A stretch of 64,000 nucleotides of DNA from Microvirga sp. SRT01 (GTDB lineage: Bacteria; Pseudomonadota; Alphaproteobacteria; Sphingomonadales; Sphingomonadaceae), in assembly GCA_018139225.1 (NCBI GenBank), contig JAGSNX010000008.1, forward strand, positions 1 to 64,000, read 5' to 3'. Under the pieces are notes generated by a model, which made no database searches, had not been told where the DNA came from, and saw nothing but the letters and a program-made list of their open reading frames with translations. The position numbers and the translations under genes were made by a program. Below, piece by piece: positions 1 through 9,941 of this stretch (position 1 is the first letter of the stretch; each line of letters starts with the position of its first letter).

Positions 1-2
1 TG

Positions 3-347
3 ATATCTGGATTGGAAAATCAGCTCGGCGGCAAATTCATAATTATCGGCCTTAAAGGAGCAAAAGCCGACTGTGATTTGCAGAAGGTCTGCGCCTCCGG
101 AGATACCATTCTCCGTGATAACAAGGCGAAATACTTGCGGCCTAAAGATTTAAGCCTAAGTAGAAAGCCCGTCGCGGCCATCGTTTCTGTATTGACGGCC
201 AGCAATACACCGGAAGGGTTTGACGTCGTCCTGTCAGTTTATGATGTAAAATCAGGTGCCGTAACACAGCGCCGCGCCGAAATCGGATATCGCGGCGGTG
301 AAGTTTCGACACAGGAGCTGCGTCGACTCGTTATAGTCGAAAGCTGA
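3..347 (+). CDS. Hypothetical protein, 5' end outside the window
   Basis: The reading frame is open to the left window edge and ends in TGA at 345-347. The visible first candidate start is a TTG at 12, but the codons before it are also sense, so the gene probably begins upstream. About 114 residues are visible. No family is recognised. The C-terminal part has an alternating hydrophobic pattern with an arginine-rich end, compatible with a beta-rich domain. The next gene follows after 65 bp on the same strand. Confidence 0.45.
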   Translation: MSGLENQLGGKFIIIGLKGAKADCDLQKVCASGDTILRDNKAKYLRPKDLSLSRKPVAAIVSVLTASNTPEGFDVVLSVYDVKSGAVTQRRAEIGYRGGEVSTQELRRLVIVES

Positions 348-412
348 ACTACCGGATACGGTGCTGACCGCGATCTGTGACAATCCCGCCGTGCAGTCGG
401 TAGGGGTGGAGG

Positions 413-1117
413 ATGACCACCTTCACATCCAGTATCGCTAGCCGCACGTTCGCGCCGCTGCTGCTGCCCGTCCTGCTCATCGCCGGATGCGGACCGGCCG
501 GCAACGGAAGGGCGGAAAACGCGTCGGCAACCGCACCGGACAGGGTTGCTGATCGCCCGGCCACCGCAACGGCGCCGGCGACGCCTGTCGCGATCGCTGG
601 CACACTGGGCGGAAAGCAAGACCTCGCCGTCGTCTACACCGCCGATCTGGCGCAGGCGGTAGCGGGCGCAAGGAAGATCCCCTTCCGGGCAAAGGGTGAC
701 ATCGGCGGCATGATCTGCTCGCCTGCGACGATCAGCGGCAAGGACGCCGCATCACGCGCGCTGACGCTGACGCTGCCGGAGAATGCCGAGACGCGGGCGC
801 ATGTCCTGACCGTGGTTGCGCCGGAACGCGGCCTGCTGGAAATCTATTCGCCCTATGACGGCGCGGCCGAGGCGGACGACCTCGTCATACCGTCGCAGAC
901 GATCGCTTGGGCCAAAGCGCGTACCCGGAACGTCTTCACCACTAACACCGACCAACTGGACGGTCTACGCCCGGGCCGTGACGCACCCGAGCCGCTGTTC
1001 CTAGAGGCGGGACGTTATCGCTTTGCACTGGTGAGCGGCATTGATGCCGCCCTACTCAAGGCGAACGGCGCCCAGGTTGAGGTGATGGCGGCTTGCTCGT
1101 TCGACTGGACGCCGTGA
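413..1117 (+). CDS. Putative lipoprotein of unknown function
   Basis: The 234-residue product starts with a signal peptide whose hydrophobic core ends in a lipobox (LLIAGC, cysteine at about residue 26), so it is expected to be lipid-anchored after SPase II cleavage. A Ser/Ala/Pro-rich linker follows, then a domain with two or three cysteines of unknown fold. A GGAGG Shine-Dalgarno run lies directly before the ATG. No enzymatic motif was seen. Localisation is well supported; function is unknown. Confidence 0.65.
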   Translation: MTTFTSSIASRTFAPLLLPVLLIAGCGPAGNGRAENASATAPDRVADRPATATAPATPVAIAGTLGGKQDLAVVYTADLAQAVAGARKIPFRAKGDIGGMICSPATISGKDAASRALTLTLPENAETRAHVLTVVAPERGLLEIYSPYDGAAEADDLVIPSQTIAWAKARTRNVFTTNTDQLDGLRPGRDAPEPLFLEAGRYRFALVSGIDAALLKANGAQVEVMAACSFDWTP

Positions 1118-1267
1118 TACAAACATCGCAGCAATATCGACAATATACGAAAAACTGATGGTGGAGGCGTTGCACAGCCATCGGGCGGGCCGGGTGAGCC
1201 ACGGGGCGATCTGAGTGGAGAAGGTGCCGGCTGCGAATTTAGCAGGGCTTCGGCCGACGATGCTCAC

Positions 1268-1870
1268 GTGGATTCATTTGACCAGAATCCGGTTGGATGC
1301 ATGCGGCAGTGGTTCGAGGACCCGGGTGTGCCGATCCCGTCGGCGATCAGCGCGCTGATCGGGATCAGCGACGCCGATGTCACCGGGCAGCGGATCGACG
1401 AGCACGAAGCCACCGGGATCATCGCTGGGTGCGACGTCGTCATTGCCCACAACGCCGCCTTCGATGCACCGCGTATCGAGCAGCGGCTGCCCACGACGGC
1501 AGGGCGTGCCTGGGCCTGCTCCTGCCACGAGGTCTCCTGGCCTGAACACGGGCTCGACGGCCGCAAGCTTGGCCATCTCCTCATGCAGCTCGGCCTCTTC
1601 CACCGGGTCACCGCGCCGCAGCTGATGTATGGGCGACGGTCAACCTCCTCGCCCAGTCGTTGCCGGGCGGCGATACCACCGGGGTGCTCGAGCTCGTCAC
1701 CCGCGCTGGGCAGCCCACCCTCAAGGTCGAAGCCTGTGACGCGCCGTTTGCCGCCAAGGACGCGCTCAAAGCGCGGCTACCGCTGGCATGTCGCACGACG
1801 CACATGGTGGTCCGAGATCGCGACCGCGGACGAAGCGGTCGAGCGGCAGCGGCTGGCACAAGTCTGCTAG
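1268..1870 (+). pseudogene. DEDDh 3'-5' exonuclease (DnaQ-like) relic with two compensating frameshifts
   Basis: The frame opens with a segment typical of DnaQ-like exonucleases: WFEDPGVPIP, then VIAHNAAFDAPRIE (Exo II region). Near 1610 the family-like sequence jumps to another frame, where GHRAAADVWATVNLLAQSLP gives the expected HxxxxD Exo III motif. Near 1768 it returns to the first frame (GYRWHVARRTWWSEIA up to the TAG at 1870). The N-terminal DxE motif (Exo I) is absent upstream. A truncated start and two opposite frameshifts indicate a decayed gene. The frame jumps were read directly; sequencing error is the alternative. Confidence 0.7.
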
Positions 1871-2022
1871 TGCCGGTCACTGCGCATCGCGACGGTTACG
1901 TGGTGTGAGCGGCATCGCTGACAGTGGGATGCACAAGGTATCTTGAACAATTTGTCGATGATAATCGGTAAGCTTGGCCCGTTATTCACCGCAAAAAACT
2001 TGTGTTTTGACGTCCTAGCGAA

Positions 2023-2059
2023 TTCGCCCCCACCCGCGTTGTCCGCAGGTGGGGGCGAA
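2023..2059. terminator. Hairpin downstream of the small secreted protein gene
   Basis: Perfect 12-bp inverted repeat (TTCGCCCCCACC and its complement) around a 13-nt loop, 32 bp beyond the stop of the leftward gene at 2092. There is no strong T-tract, so a terminator role is likely but not certain. Confidence 0.5.
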
Positions 2060-2091
2060 CTCGCAGCCACAGTCATGCCGCAGCCGGGGCT

Positions 2092-2358
2092 TTAGTTGCT
2101 GTCGGAATCGTCTTCCTGATCGTCGATGACGAAATAGGCGCCGACGGCGATGCCGACTGCGATGAGGCCGGCTGCGATCGGGCCGGCGCTGGGGCCGCCG
2201 AACTTGTTGGACTTGCCGCTGGTCGACGAGGCGCGGGCGCTGGACAGCGACAGCTTGCTGGCGGCGTTCGACGACGTTGCTGCGGGGGCGGCGCTGGCAG
2301 CGACGGGAACGGCGGTCATGGCGATGGCCGAGGCGGCCAGGGCGATGGATTTGAACAT
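2092..2358 (-). CDS. Small secreted or membrane protein with acidic tail
   Basis: From the ATG at 2358 (GGGAG about 6 nt upstream) the 88-residue product has a signal peptide (MFKSIALAASAIAMTAVPVA), a Ser/Ala-rich stretch, a glycine/alanine-rich hydrophobic segment near residues 58-75 (GPIAAGLIAVGIAVGAYFV), and an acidic end rich in D and S. The in-frame start at 2409 adds 17 residues in front of an obvious signal peptide, so the shorter form is preferred. Short signal-peptide proteins with this Ala-rich plus acidic-tail layout are common in sphingomonads. Function is unknown. Confidence 0.6.
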   Translation of the reverse strand: MFKSIALAASAIAMTAVPVAASAAPAATSSNAASKLSLSSARASSTSGKSNKFGGPSAGPIAAGLIAVGIAVGAYFVIDDQEDDSDSN

Positions 2359-2865
2359 AGAGATACTCCCGGGGTTTTCTGCGGCGCGGTGCCGCGGGTC
2401 GATCGACAAACAGGTCGACCGGCACCCACCAAACGCCGGCCGCGCCGAAAAGTTTGAAAGCGAGAAATCCGCAAGCGATTATGCTGGCAGTCCGATACGT
2501 ATCGGCCGTCGATCCGATCATCACTGTGGCGGAACCGCCAACATACTTCCGATTCGGATCGATCGTAGAACTGGCGTTTTGCGAGTCCGATCAGACTGTT
2601 AATGGCCAGCATGGGTCACATTGGAAATTTTTAGCGTTGATAGGGCGCTCAAATGGTCGGTCAAACTAGCATATTGAGAAATAACCGAAAACGCTTGGTG
2701 GCGATGCGCGGCCTCCCAGTAACGTGTTGCGAGAAGGCAACAATTCCGATTGCGCATGTGGATCGTTGCTCCAAAATCGATTGACAACGAATCCTCTAGT
2801 CCGACAAATCGGATCGATCTCAGGACCGCGGCAGAAACAGCGGCCTGATAAGGGGGGATATTCTG
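2359..2865. promoter_or_regulatory. Divergent intergenic region upstream of TonB receptor 1
   Basis: About 500 bp without a convincing gene separates the leftward small secreted protein gene from the rightward TonB receptor gene. It is more AT-rich than its flanks. A TTGACA hexamer at 2781-2786 is a possible -35 element, but the -10 at the right spacing is poor. An AGGGGGGA run 10-15 nt before 2866 is the receptor's ribosome binding site. Confidence 0.3.
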
Positions 2866-5814
2866 ATGAAGCATGTTCTGCTGCTGGCTTCGGCCGCACC
2901 GATGGCGCTGTTCGCTGCGTTCGCATCTACGCCGGCACTTGCCCAGACAGCCACGCCGCAGGAACAGCAACAGGCCGTACAGCCCGATGCCGGCGTCGAC
3001 GAGCAGGCTCCCGTCGCACAGGAACGCGCCACGCGGTCCGCGCAGGGACGCAGCCCCGGTACGCAGGCCACCGAAAACCTCGGCGACGACAGCAACGCCC
3101 AGGTCGCCGACGAAGGCCGCAGCCCGGAAGAGATCGTCGTCACCGGCTATCGCGCCAGTCTCGGCAGCGCGCAGGCGATCAAGCGCAATTCGGACGCGAT
3201 CCTCGACGCGATCGTCGCGCAGGATATCGGCAAGCTGCCCGACAACACTGCCGCGGAATCGCTGGCGCGCGTCACCGGCGTGCAGGTCAACCGCTTCAGC
3301 GACGAGGTCAGCCAGGTGCTGGTCCGCGGCCTCCCCGACGTCGCCACCACCTTCAACGGTCGCGACATCTTCACCGCCGAGCTGCGCCGGTCGCAGTTGC
3401 AGGATTTCCCGGCGGGCGCGCTCGCCGGTCTGGAAGTCTACAAATCCGGCACCGCCGATCTGCTCGAACCGGGTCTCGCCGGCCTGATCAACGTGCGTTC
3501 CCGCCGGCCCTTCGACTTCACCGAGAAGTTCGTCCTCGCAGGCGGTATCCGCGGCACGTACAACGACCAGAACAAGAAGTACGACCCGCTGGGCAACGTC
3601 CTTGTGTCGGCGCGCGGTGACACGCCGCTGGGCGAGGTCGGCGTGCTGCTGAACGCCTCCTACCAGCAGGCGCATTACCGCAACGCGGTGCGCTGGGCCG
3701 ATGGTTTCGTGACCAACCCCAGCGCGGGTACGACAATCGTCCCCGCCTCGGTCGGTCGCGACTTCAAGATCCCCGCCGCGGTCGGCGTCTACAACGACAG
3801 CGGCAAGCGGTGGCGGCCGGCGGTGAATGCCAGTGTGCAGTGGAAGCCGGCAGGGAATTTAGAGCTCTATTACGACTTCCTGTATCAGGGTTACCGCGGC
3901 GACATCGCCAACGACTGGTTCCGCGCGCCGCTGCTCGACAACAACCCCACGCTCAGCAACATCGTGCTCGTCGACGGCAAGCCCGATCAGGTCGAGAGCC
4001 TGACCAAGACCGGCGGGTTCCGGCCGGAGGCATATCGCAGCACGCAGCACGGCTACACCAACACCTATCAGGCCGCAGGCGGCGCGAAGTGGGATATCGG
4101 CCCGGCGCACCTGTCAACCGACCTCGCCTATACGCGCAGCGAATACGGCTCCGACGAATGGAGTTTCGACACGGCGTGGACCGCCGCGCCGCAGGTCGAT
4201 GTCGACTTCTTCGTGAAGGGCGGCTCGTCCTTCGCGCTGCCCGGCTTCGACGCGGAGAACCCCGCCAACTACAAATGGCGCGGCTATTACGAGAGCATCT
4301 ACCGCGTGCAGGGCAAGGGCTGGCAATGGCGCGGCGACCTGGACCTCGACACCAACGTGTCGCTGTTCCCCAAGCTGCAATTCGGTGCGCGCTGGACCGA
4401 TCGCGAAGCGTCGCTGGAGCGCGGCAACCGCTATGCCTATACCGAGACGCTGGGCCTGACGCTGGCGCAGACTCCCGCCCAGCCGCTGGGGCTGACGCAG
4501 AACGTGTTCCGCGGCGATCAGGGCTTTACGAGCTGGCTGATGCCGACCCGTGCCGGCGTGGCGGGCAATGCCGAGGCACTGCGCCAGTTCTCCTATGACT
4601 CGCTGGTGAAGATCGTCGCCGCCAACCCGAACGATCAGGGCTATCGCGACGCGCTGGCCCGGTTCGCGACGCCGAACATCCAGCTCAACCCGCAGGACTC
4701 GTTCTTCGCGGAGGAACAGACCTACGCCTTCTACGGCCAGACCAAGTACGAGTTCGATGTCGGCTCGCTCAGGGTCGACGGCCTGATCGGTGCGCGCGTC
4801 GTCAACACGGTCGGCAAATACAGCGGCATTTCCAGCGTGTTCTTCGACGGTGTCCGGGTGTCGGAGCCGCGCGTGACCAAGGCCAATTACGTCGACATCC
4901 TGCCCAATGTCAGCCTGCGCTTCCGCCCCGACGACAAGCTGCAGGTGCGCTTCGGCTTCACGATGACGCGCACGAAGCCGGAATTCGGCCAGCTCAACCC
5001 GGCGCTCCGGATCGACCAGAACACGGCCCCGATCACCGGCCCGATCCTGCCCGATACGCGCTTCCCGTTGGCGTTGCAGGGCCGCCCGGTCGCCTATGGC
5101 AGCGGCGGCAACCCCGACCTGCAGCCGTTGACGTCGAAGAATTACGACGCGTCGGTCGAATATTATTTCAGCCAGACGGCATCGATCACCGCCGCGGCAT
5201 TCTACCGCGACCTCAATGGCTTCATCAACAATTTCACCACCCGTACGATCGACCCGGTCTATGGCCTGATCGAGATCAGCCGGCCGGAGAATTCGGGCAA
5301 GGGCCGGATCAAGGGCTTCGAGGTCGGCGCGCAGACCTTCTTCGACTTCCTGCCCGGCCTGCTCAGCGGGTTCGGCGTCCAGGCGAACGTCACCTATCTG
5401 AAGGGGGAAAACCGCTTCCCGGCCAATCTCTTCCTGGCAGCGACCGGATCGGCGACGCCAGCCCCGTTCGTGAAGATCCCCGGCCTGTCGAAATGGACGT
5501 ACAACACCGCCCTGTTCTACGAGAAGGGCGTCATCTCGACGCGCCTGTCGCTCAACAACCGCACCGCGTTCCTGAACAACCAGTTCCTGCCGACGTCCGA
5601 TTTCTACGACGGCGAGGGTACGCAGAATATCGAGCGGCTGGACTTCTCGTTCAACTACACGCCGATCAAGCAGATCACGCTGACGTTCGACGCGGCGAAC
5701 ATCCTGGCGAAGCCGTTCAACAACTATCGCCAATATGCGCAGGATCGCTCCTATCCGCGCGATATCCGCGAAGAGGGCCGCTATTACGGTATCGGCGCTC
5801 GCTTCCGCTTCTGA
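2866..5814 (+). CDS. TonB-dependent outer-membrane receptor 1
   Basis: A 982-residue outer-membrane active transporter. It has a signal peptide ending ...STPALAQ, a Gln/Ala-rich spacer, a TonB-box-like EEIVVTGYRAS near residue 88, a plug domain (AESLARVTGVQVNRF, then VLVRGLPD), and a long beta-barrel ending in an aromatic residue (GIGARFRF), as needed for barrel insertion. The length fits the large Caulobacter/Xanthomonas/sphingomonad receptors often used for carbohydrate uptake. The next gene is a convergent aldo/keto reductase, so a sugar-type substrate is plausible but not shown. The ATG follows a strong AGGGGGG ribosome binding site. Confidence 0.93.
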   Translation: MKHVLLLASAAPMALFAAFASTPALAQTATPQEQQQAVQPDAGVDEQAPVAQERATRSAQGRSPGTQATENLGDDSNAQVADEGRSPEEIVVTGYRASLGSAQAIKRNSDAILDAIVAQDIGKLPDNTAAESLARVTGVQVNRFSDEVSQVLVRGLPDVATTFNGRDIFTAELRRSQLQDFPAGALAGLEVYKSGTADLLEPGLAGLINVRSRRPFDFTEKFVLAGGIRGTYNDQNKKYDPLGNVLVSARGDTPLGEVGVLLNASYQQAHYRNAVRWADGFVTNPSAGTTIVPASVGRDFKIPAAVGVYNDSGKRWRPAVNASVQWKPAGNLELYYDFLYQGYRGDIANDWFRAPLLDNNPTLSNIVLVDGKPDQVESLTKTGGFRPEAYRSTQHGYTNTYQAAGGAKWDIGPAHLSTDLAYTRSEYGSDEWSFDTAWTAAPQVDVDFFVKGGSSFALPGFDAENPANYKWRGYYESIYRVQGKGWQWRGDLDLDTNVSLFPKLQFGARWTDREASLERGNRYAYTETLGLTLAQTPAQPLGLTQNVFRGDQGFTSWLMPTRAGVAGNAEALRQFSYDSLVKIVAANPNDQGYRDALARFATPNIQLNPQDSFFAEEQTYAFYGQTKYEFDVGSLRVDGLIGARVVNTVGKYSGISSVFFDGVRVSEPRVTKANYVDILPNVSLRFRPDDKLQVRFGFTMTRTKPEFGQLNPALRIDQNTAPITGPILPDTRFPLALQGRPVAYGSGGNPDLQPLTSKNYDASVEYYFSQTASITAAAFYRDLNGFINNFTTRTIDPVYGLIEISRPENSGKGRIKGFEVGAQTFFDFLPGLLSGFGVQANVTYLKGENRFPANLFLAATGSATPAPFVKIPGLSKWTYNTALFYEKGVISTRLSLNNRTAFLNNQFLPTSDFYDGEGTQNIERLDFSFNYTPIKQITLTFDAANILAKPFNNYRQYAQDRSYPRDIREEGRYYGIGARFRF

Positions 5815-5834
5815 TCGACCGGGAGAAGCACAGT

Positions 5835-5871
5835 GGGTGGCACAGGCGGGACGTTCCCGCCTGTGCCACCC
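5835..5871. terminator. Bidirectional terminator-like hairpin
   Basis: Perfect 17-bp stem with a 3-nt loop (GGGTGGCACAGGCGGGA / CGT / complement) between the stops of the convergent receptor and aldo/keto reductase genes. Position and perfection suggest it ends both transcripts, although no long T-run follows. Confidence 0.75.
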
Positions 5872-5908
5872 CGATCGTTTACGCCGGGGTCCCTTACCCC
5901 TTCAGGCC

Positions 5909-6985
<1,077 letters not shown>

Positions 6986-7218
6986 CAGGCAAACCTCCGT
7001 AACGGAGGGCGGGGTTACCGCGCGGGAGCATAGACGCCAACCGCGCCGGGCGACGAAAGTCGCATGGGATCAGGCAATTGATCGGTTGGTGGCGTAGCTG
7101 CCGTCTGCCGCGAATGGGGATAAATTTGGAGTGGGCCCGACTTCGTCACGCTCCCGTCTACGGGCTTCGCCATTTGCCGATTGCACCCGGAATCCGCGTG
7201 ATTCATGGTGGTGGCGCG

Positions 7219-8181
7219 ATGATGCTGAGCCCCCTCTCCCCTGCGCCCGCGCTGACCTTGCCGGTGCTGATCGCGGAGGCGGAGCCGCAGGCGCAGATGC
7301 GGTTCCTGGAGTTCTTCGCGGCGACGATCCGGAACGTCCACACGCGGCGCGCCTATGCGCGCGGCTGCGGCGACTTCCTGGCGTGGTGCAGCGAGCGGGG
7401 CGTCACTGCCCTGCCGCAAATCCAGCCGCTGCACGTCGCCGCCTGGATCGAGGAACTGGGCCGCGAGGTTTCGGTGCCGACCGTCAAGCAGCGGCTGGCG
7501 GGGGTGCGGCATCTGTTCGACTGGCTGGTGCGGACGCAGGTGGTGCCGACCAACCCCGCAGTGTCGGTGCGCGGTCCCGCCTATAGCGTGCGGCGCGGCA
7601 AGACGCCGGTGCTCGACCCGCACGAGGCGCGCACCCTGCTCGACAGTATCGACGTGTCGACATGTATAGGATTACGCGACCGCGCGCTGATCGCACTGAT
7701 GACGTACAGCTTCGCGCGCGTCGGTGCGGCGCTGGCGATGCGGGTGGAGGATGCCTTTACGCAGAACCGCCGGCTGTGGGTGCGGCTGCACGAGAAGGGC
7801 GGCAAGCTGCACGAGATGCCGTGCCACCATAATCTGGAGGAGTATCTCCACGCCTATATCGATGGCTGCGGGCTGGCGGAGGATCGCAAGGGGCCGCTGT
7901 TCCGCACGATCGCGCGCGGCACCGGCCAATTGAGCCGGACCCCCCTGCCCCAGGCCAATGCCTATCAGATGGTCCGCCGGCGCGGGCTTGCAGCGGGGAT
8001 CGGGACGGCGATCGGCAACCATTCGTTCCGGGCGACGGGGATCACCGCCTATTTGAAGAATGGCGGCACGCTGGAACGCGCCGCGGCGATGGCGAACCAC
8101 TCCTCGACCCGCACGACGCAGCTCTACGACCGTCGCCACGACGGCGTGACGCTGGACGAGGTCGAACGCGTGATGATCTGA
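7219..8181 (+). CDS. Tyrosine recombinase/integrase (XerC/D-like)
   Basis: From the ATG at 7219 the product is 320 residues. It has an N-terminal SAM-like core-binding domain (TRRAYARGCGDFLAWC) and a catalytic domain with all active residues: Arg167 (SFARVGAAL), Lys193 (HEKGGKLHEMP), His268 and Arg271 (NHSFRATG), His294 (ANHSSTRTTQLYD) and nucleophile Tyr303. The frame is open back to 7078, but that extension has no family character. Such recombinases on sphingomonad plasmids often serve multimer resolution or element mobility. A GTCGAC-type repeat lies inside the gene at 7651-7670 and another directly after its stop. Confidence 0.9.
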   Translation: MMLSPLSPAPALTLPVLIAEAEPQAQMRFLEFFAATIRNVHTRRAYARGCGDFLAWCSERGVTALPQIQPLHVAAWIEELGREVSVPTVKQRLAGVRHLFDWLVRTQVVPTNPAVSVRGPAYSVRRGKTPVLDPHEARTLLDSIDVSTCIGLRDRALIALMTYSFARVGAALAMRVEDAFTQNRRLWVRLHEKGGKLHEMPCHHNLEEYLHAYIDGCGLAEDRKGPLFRTIARGTGQLSRTPLPQANAYQMVRRRGLAAGIGTAIGNHSFRATGITAYLKNGGTLERAAAMANHSSTRTTQLYDRRHDGVTLDEVERVMI

Positions 8182-8217
8182 CGTGTCGAGGTGTCGACAG
8201 GTATACGCAGGTAGAGG
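8182..8217. repeat. Degenerate GTCGAC-type repeat after the recombinase
   Basis: Immediately after the recombinase stop, the sequence runs through GTGTCGAG, GTGTCGAC, AGGTATAC, GCAGGTAGAGG. The 8-nt step and the closing GTAGAGG echo the array at 16118-16176 and the parA upstream site at 18974-18994. It could be a protein-binding site or a recombination site. Confidence 0.45.
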
Positions 8218-8251
8218 CTACTGGCCGTTCGTCTGATCTAGGCCCACCCGC

Positions 8252-8953
8252 TTATCGGACGGACGCTTCGAGGTCGGCGTCGGGCCAGCGATACAGGGTG
8301 CCGACACGCCATGGATCGGATCCTTCGGGTTCGGGATGGTCCGCGGGATAGCGATAACGCGCCTCGGCATCCTCGGGGAACGCGACGCCCTCGCCCAGCC
8401 ATAACAGCCGATAGGCGAGTGTGCTGCGGGCAGGTTCCATCGGTCGCACCGGCGCCTGCATCAGCCAGGCGACATCGGCGCGATAGGCATCGAACGCGTC
8501 GATACAGGCCCCGATCAGCGACAGGAGAGTATCCCGTGCCTGCATCTGCGGCGGGAGGGCGGGAAAGCGTATTTCGTTCGGGCGCCGGGGAAGGCGCGGG
8601 TGTGCCGGCCCGCCGGGCTGGTCGTAGTGGATCTCGACGAGCTGGGCTTCTCCCTCCGCCCGCCGGCGATTCCAGAAGACGATCGTGGTACCGGGATCCG
8701 CGTCCGACCGGCGACCGTGCAACCGGGCCAGATCCAGCCATTGTTCGACCGTGAGGTCATCGACCAGCGGCATCGCCTCCATCGTTTCGAAGCTGCCGCC
8801 TCGCCCGCGTGGGGAAAGCTCGGCGAACAGCGGATGTACCTGCGCCAGCGCTTTCGCCATGTCGCGCGTGCGCGCGAGATTCCATGCCGGAGGACGCGCT
8901 CCTGCCGGCCATTCTACCGAAAGGGACAGATGTTGCGTGATCGAGTCCGTCAT
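8252..8953 (-). CDS. Putative immunity protein of a polymorphic toxin
   Basis: A 233-residue protein without signal peptide or membrane segment, so presumably cytosolic. No catalytic motif was recognised; it is rich in Trp, Pro and Arg. Its ATG overlaps the stop of the upstream toxin C-terminal remnant in an ATGA (8950-8953), the coupling expected of a toxin-immunity pair. Tox-REase-5 toxins are usually followed by Imm52-type immunity genes, but identity with Imm52 could not be confirmed by eye. The role is inferred from position only. Confidence 0.5.
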   Translation of the reverse strand: MTDSITQHLSLSVEWPAGARPPAWNLARTRDMAKALAQVHPLFAELSPRGRGGSFETMEAMPLVDDLTVEQWLDLARLHGRRSDADPGTTIVFWNRRRAEGEAQLVEIHYDQPGGPAHPRLPRRPNEIRFPALPPQMQARDTLLSLIGACIDAFDAYRADVAWLMQAPVRPMEPARSTLAYRLLWLGEGVAFPEDAEARYRYPADHPEPEGSDPWRVGTLYRWPDADLEASVR

Positions 8954-9153
8954 CGCGGTTCTGGTGGCATCGGATCATGCAGCACCGGCGTAGCGATGCC
9001 GGCCTGCGTGAATATGCCGGCGATGGCCGCCGTGTCATGGGCCGTCTGCACGTGCCATTCGTTACGAATGCCCAGCACGGTAGCTGCCGCCTGCTGATCC
9101 CGACCCTGGCCCTCGATGCCGATCGGCGCGTCCGACCAGATCGCATGCGGGCA
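8950..9153 (-). pseudogene. C-terminal remnant of a polymorphic toxin, Tox-REase-5-like
   Basis: Directly after the stop at 9154-9156, the same leftward frame continues for 67 codons. It is protein-like: AIWSDAPIGIEGQGRDQQ, then ATVLGIRNEWHVQTAHDTAAI, then GIATPVLHDPMPPEPR. The Q-rich helix followed by a W-H strand resembles the end of restriction-endonuclease-fold toxins (Tox-REase-5). The part that would carry the D/ExK active site is missing, and no start codon or ribosome binding site is seen. Its TGA overlaps the start of the putative immunity gene. Too short for ordinary ORF calling. Family assignment is tentative; coding character is clear. Confidence 0.55.
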
Positions 9154-9681
9154 TCACTGAACTCGCGCGATGCGGAGGCTGGGGGTGCCGTCGAAGGAGG
9201 CGAGATAGGTTCCGAGTGCGGCGCGCTTGATCTTGACGCTGTCGCCCGTTTCGGGCGGAAAGCGCGAGGCCTCCGCGGTTTTCCAGGTCGATCCGTCGGC
9301 CAGGACGACGACCCAGCGATCGCGGCCGGAACGCTCGACGCTGCGCACCGTCGAGTCCAGATTCTGGATCTCGGGCATCTTCTCGCCGGCGCGTCCGAAC
9401 AGGTTTGTCGTGGGAAGCTGAAACCCGAACAAGGAGCGTCGCTTTTCGGCCACTTCCTCGCGACTGAGGATGGCGATGTCGTTGCTGGCACGCGCGGTTT
9501 CGAGCGCCGAGGAGGCCCGATCGAAGCAGGCCAGCCGTTCGGTCGGGCCGGTGATCGAGCGGCAGCGGGTGACGGCCTCGATGAGCTTATCGCCGGTGTC
9601 CTTGCCAGCCGTCTGCCCTGTCGAAGGCGCGCTTAGAACCATAAGCGGCACCGCCAACATCACGCGCTCAAAACGTCGCAT
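9154..9681 (-). CDS. Secreted protein of unknown function
   Basis: From the ATG at 9681 (AGGA 9 nt upstream) a 175-residue product starts with a signal peptide (MRRFERVMLAVPLMVLSAPS). A short motif CRSITGPTERLACFDRAS follows, of a kind found at the N-terminus of periplasmic proteins including some type VI-associated ones. A beta-rich C-terminal part contains WVVVLADGSTWKTAE. The frame start at 9720 puts 13 polar residues before the signal peptide, so the later start is preferred. The toxin remnant follows in the same frame after the stop. Function unknown. Confidence 0.6.
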   Translation of the reverse strand: MRRFERVMLAVPLMVLSAPSTGQTAGKDTGDKLIEAVTRCRSITGPTERLACFDRASSALETARASNDIAILSREEVAEKRRSLFGFQLPTTNLFGRAGEKMPEIQNLDSTVRSVERSGRDRWVVVLADGSTWKTAEASRFPPETGDSVKIKRAALGTYLASFDGTPSLRIARVQ

Positions 9682-9941
9682 CGACCATAATCCTATCTCT
9701 TTTCCAGTCATCTGCGTCATGCACGATGCCCGGTCGGATCACTGTGCCTGATATGCAACATCGCCTGTGAAAATGGCCGATCCGAGCGCATTATCCCGTC
9801 GTCTACGTTGCAATAGTGTTTCACTCGACGCTACGTTTGTAACCAATAAGGGTGCGATCAGAACATCCGGGGACCAAAAAATGCGTCACGCGCACAAGCG
9901 CGGGCGCAAAGTCTTTGTTGTAGCTAAAGGGGTGATTTTAC

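Noticed and set aside
4114..5733. A 539-codon leftward frame within TonB receptor 1
   Set aside because: Antisense to a receptor with clear plug and barrel motifs; no family signal of its own.
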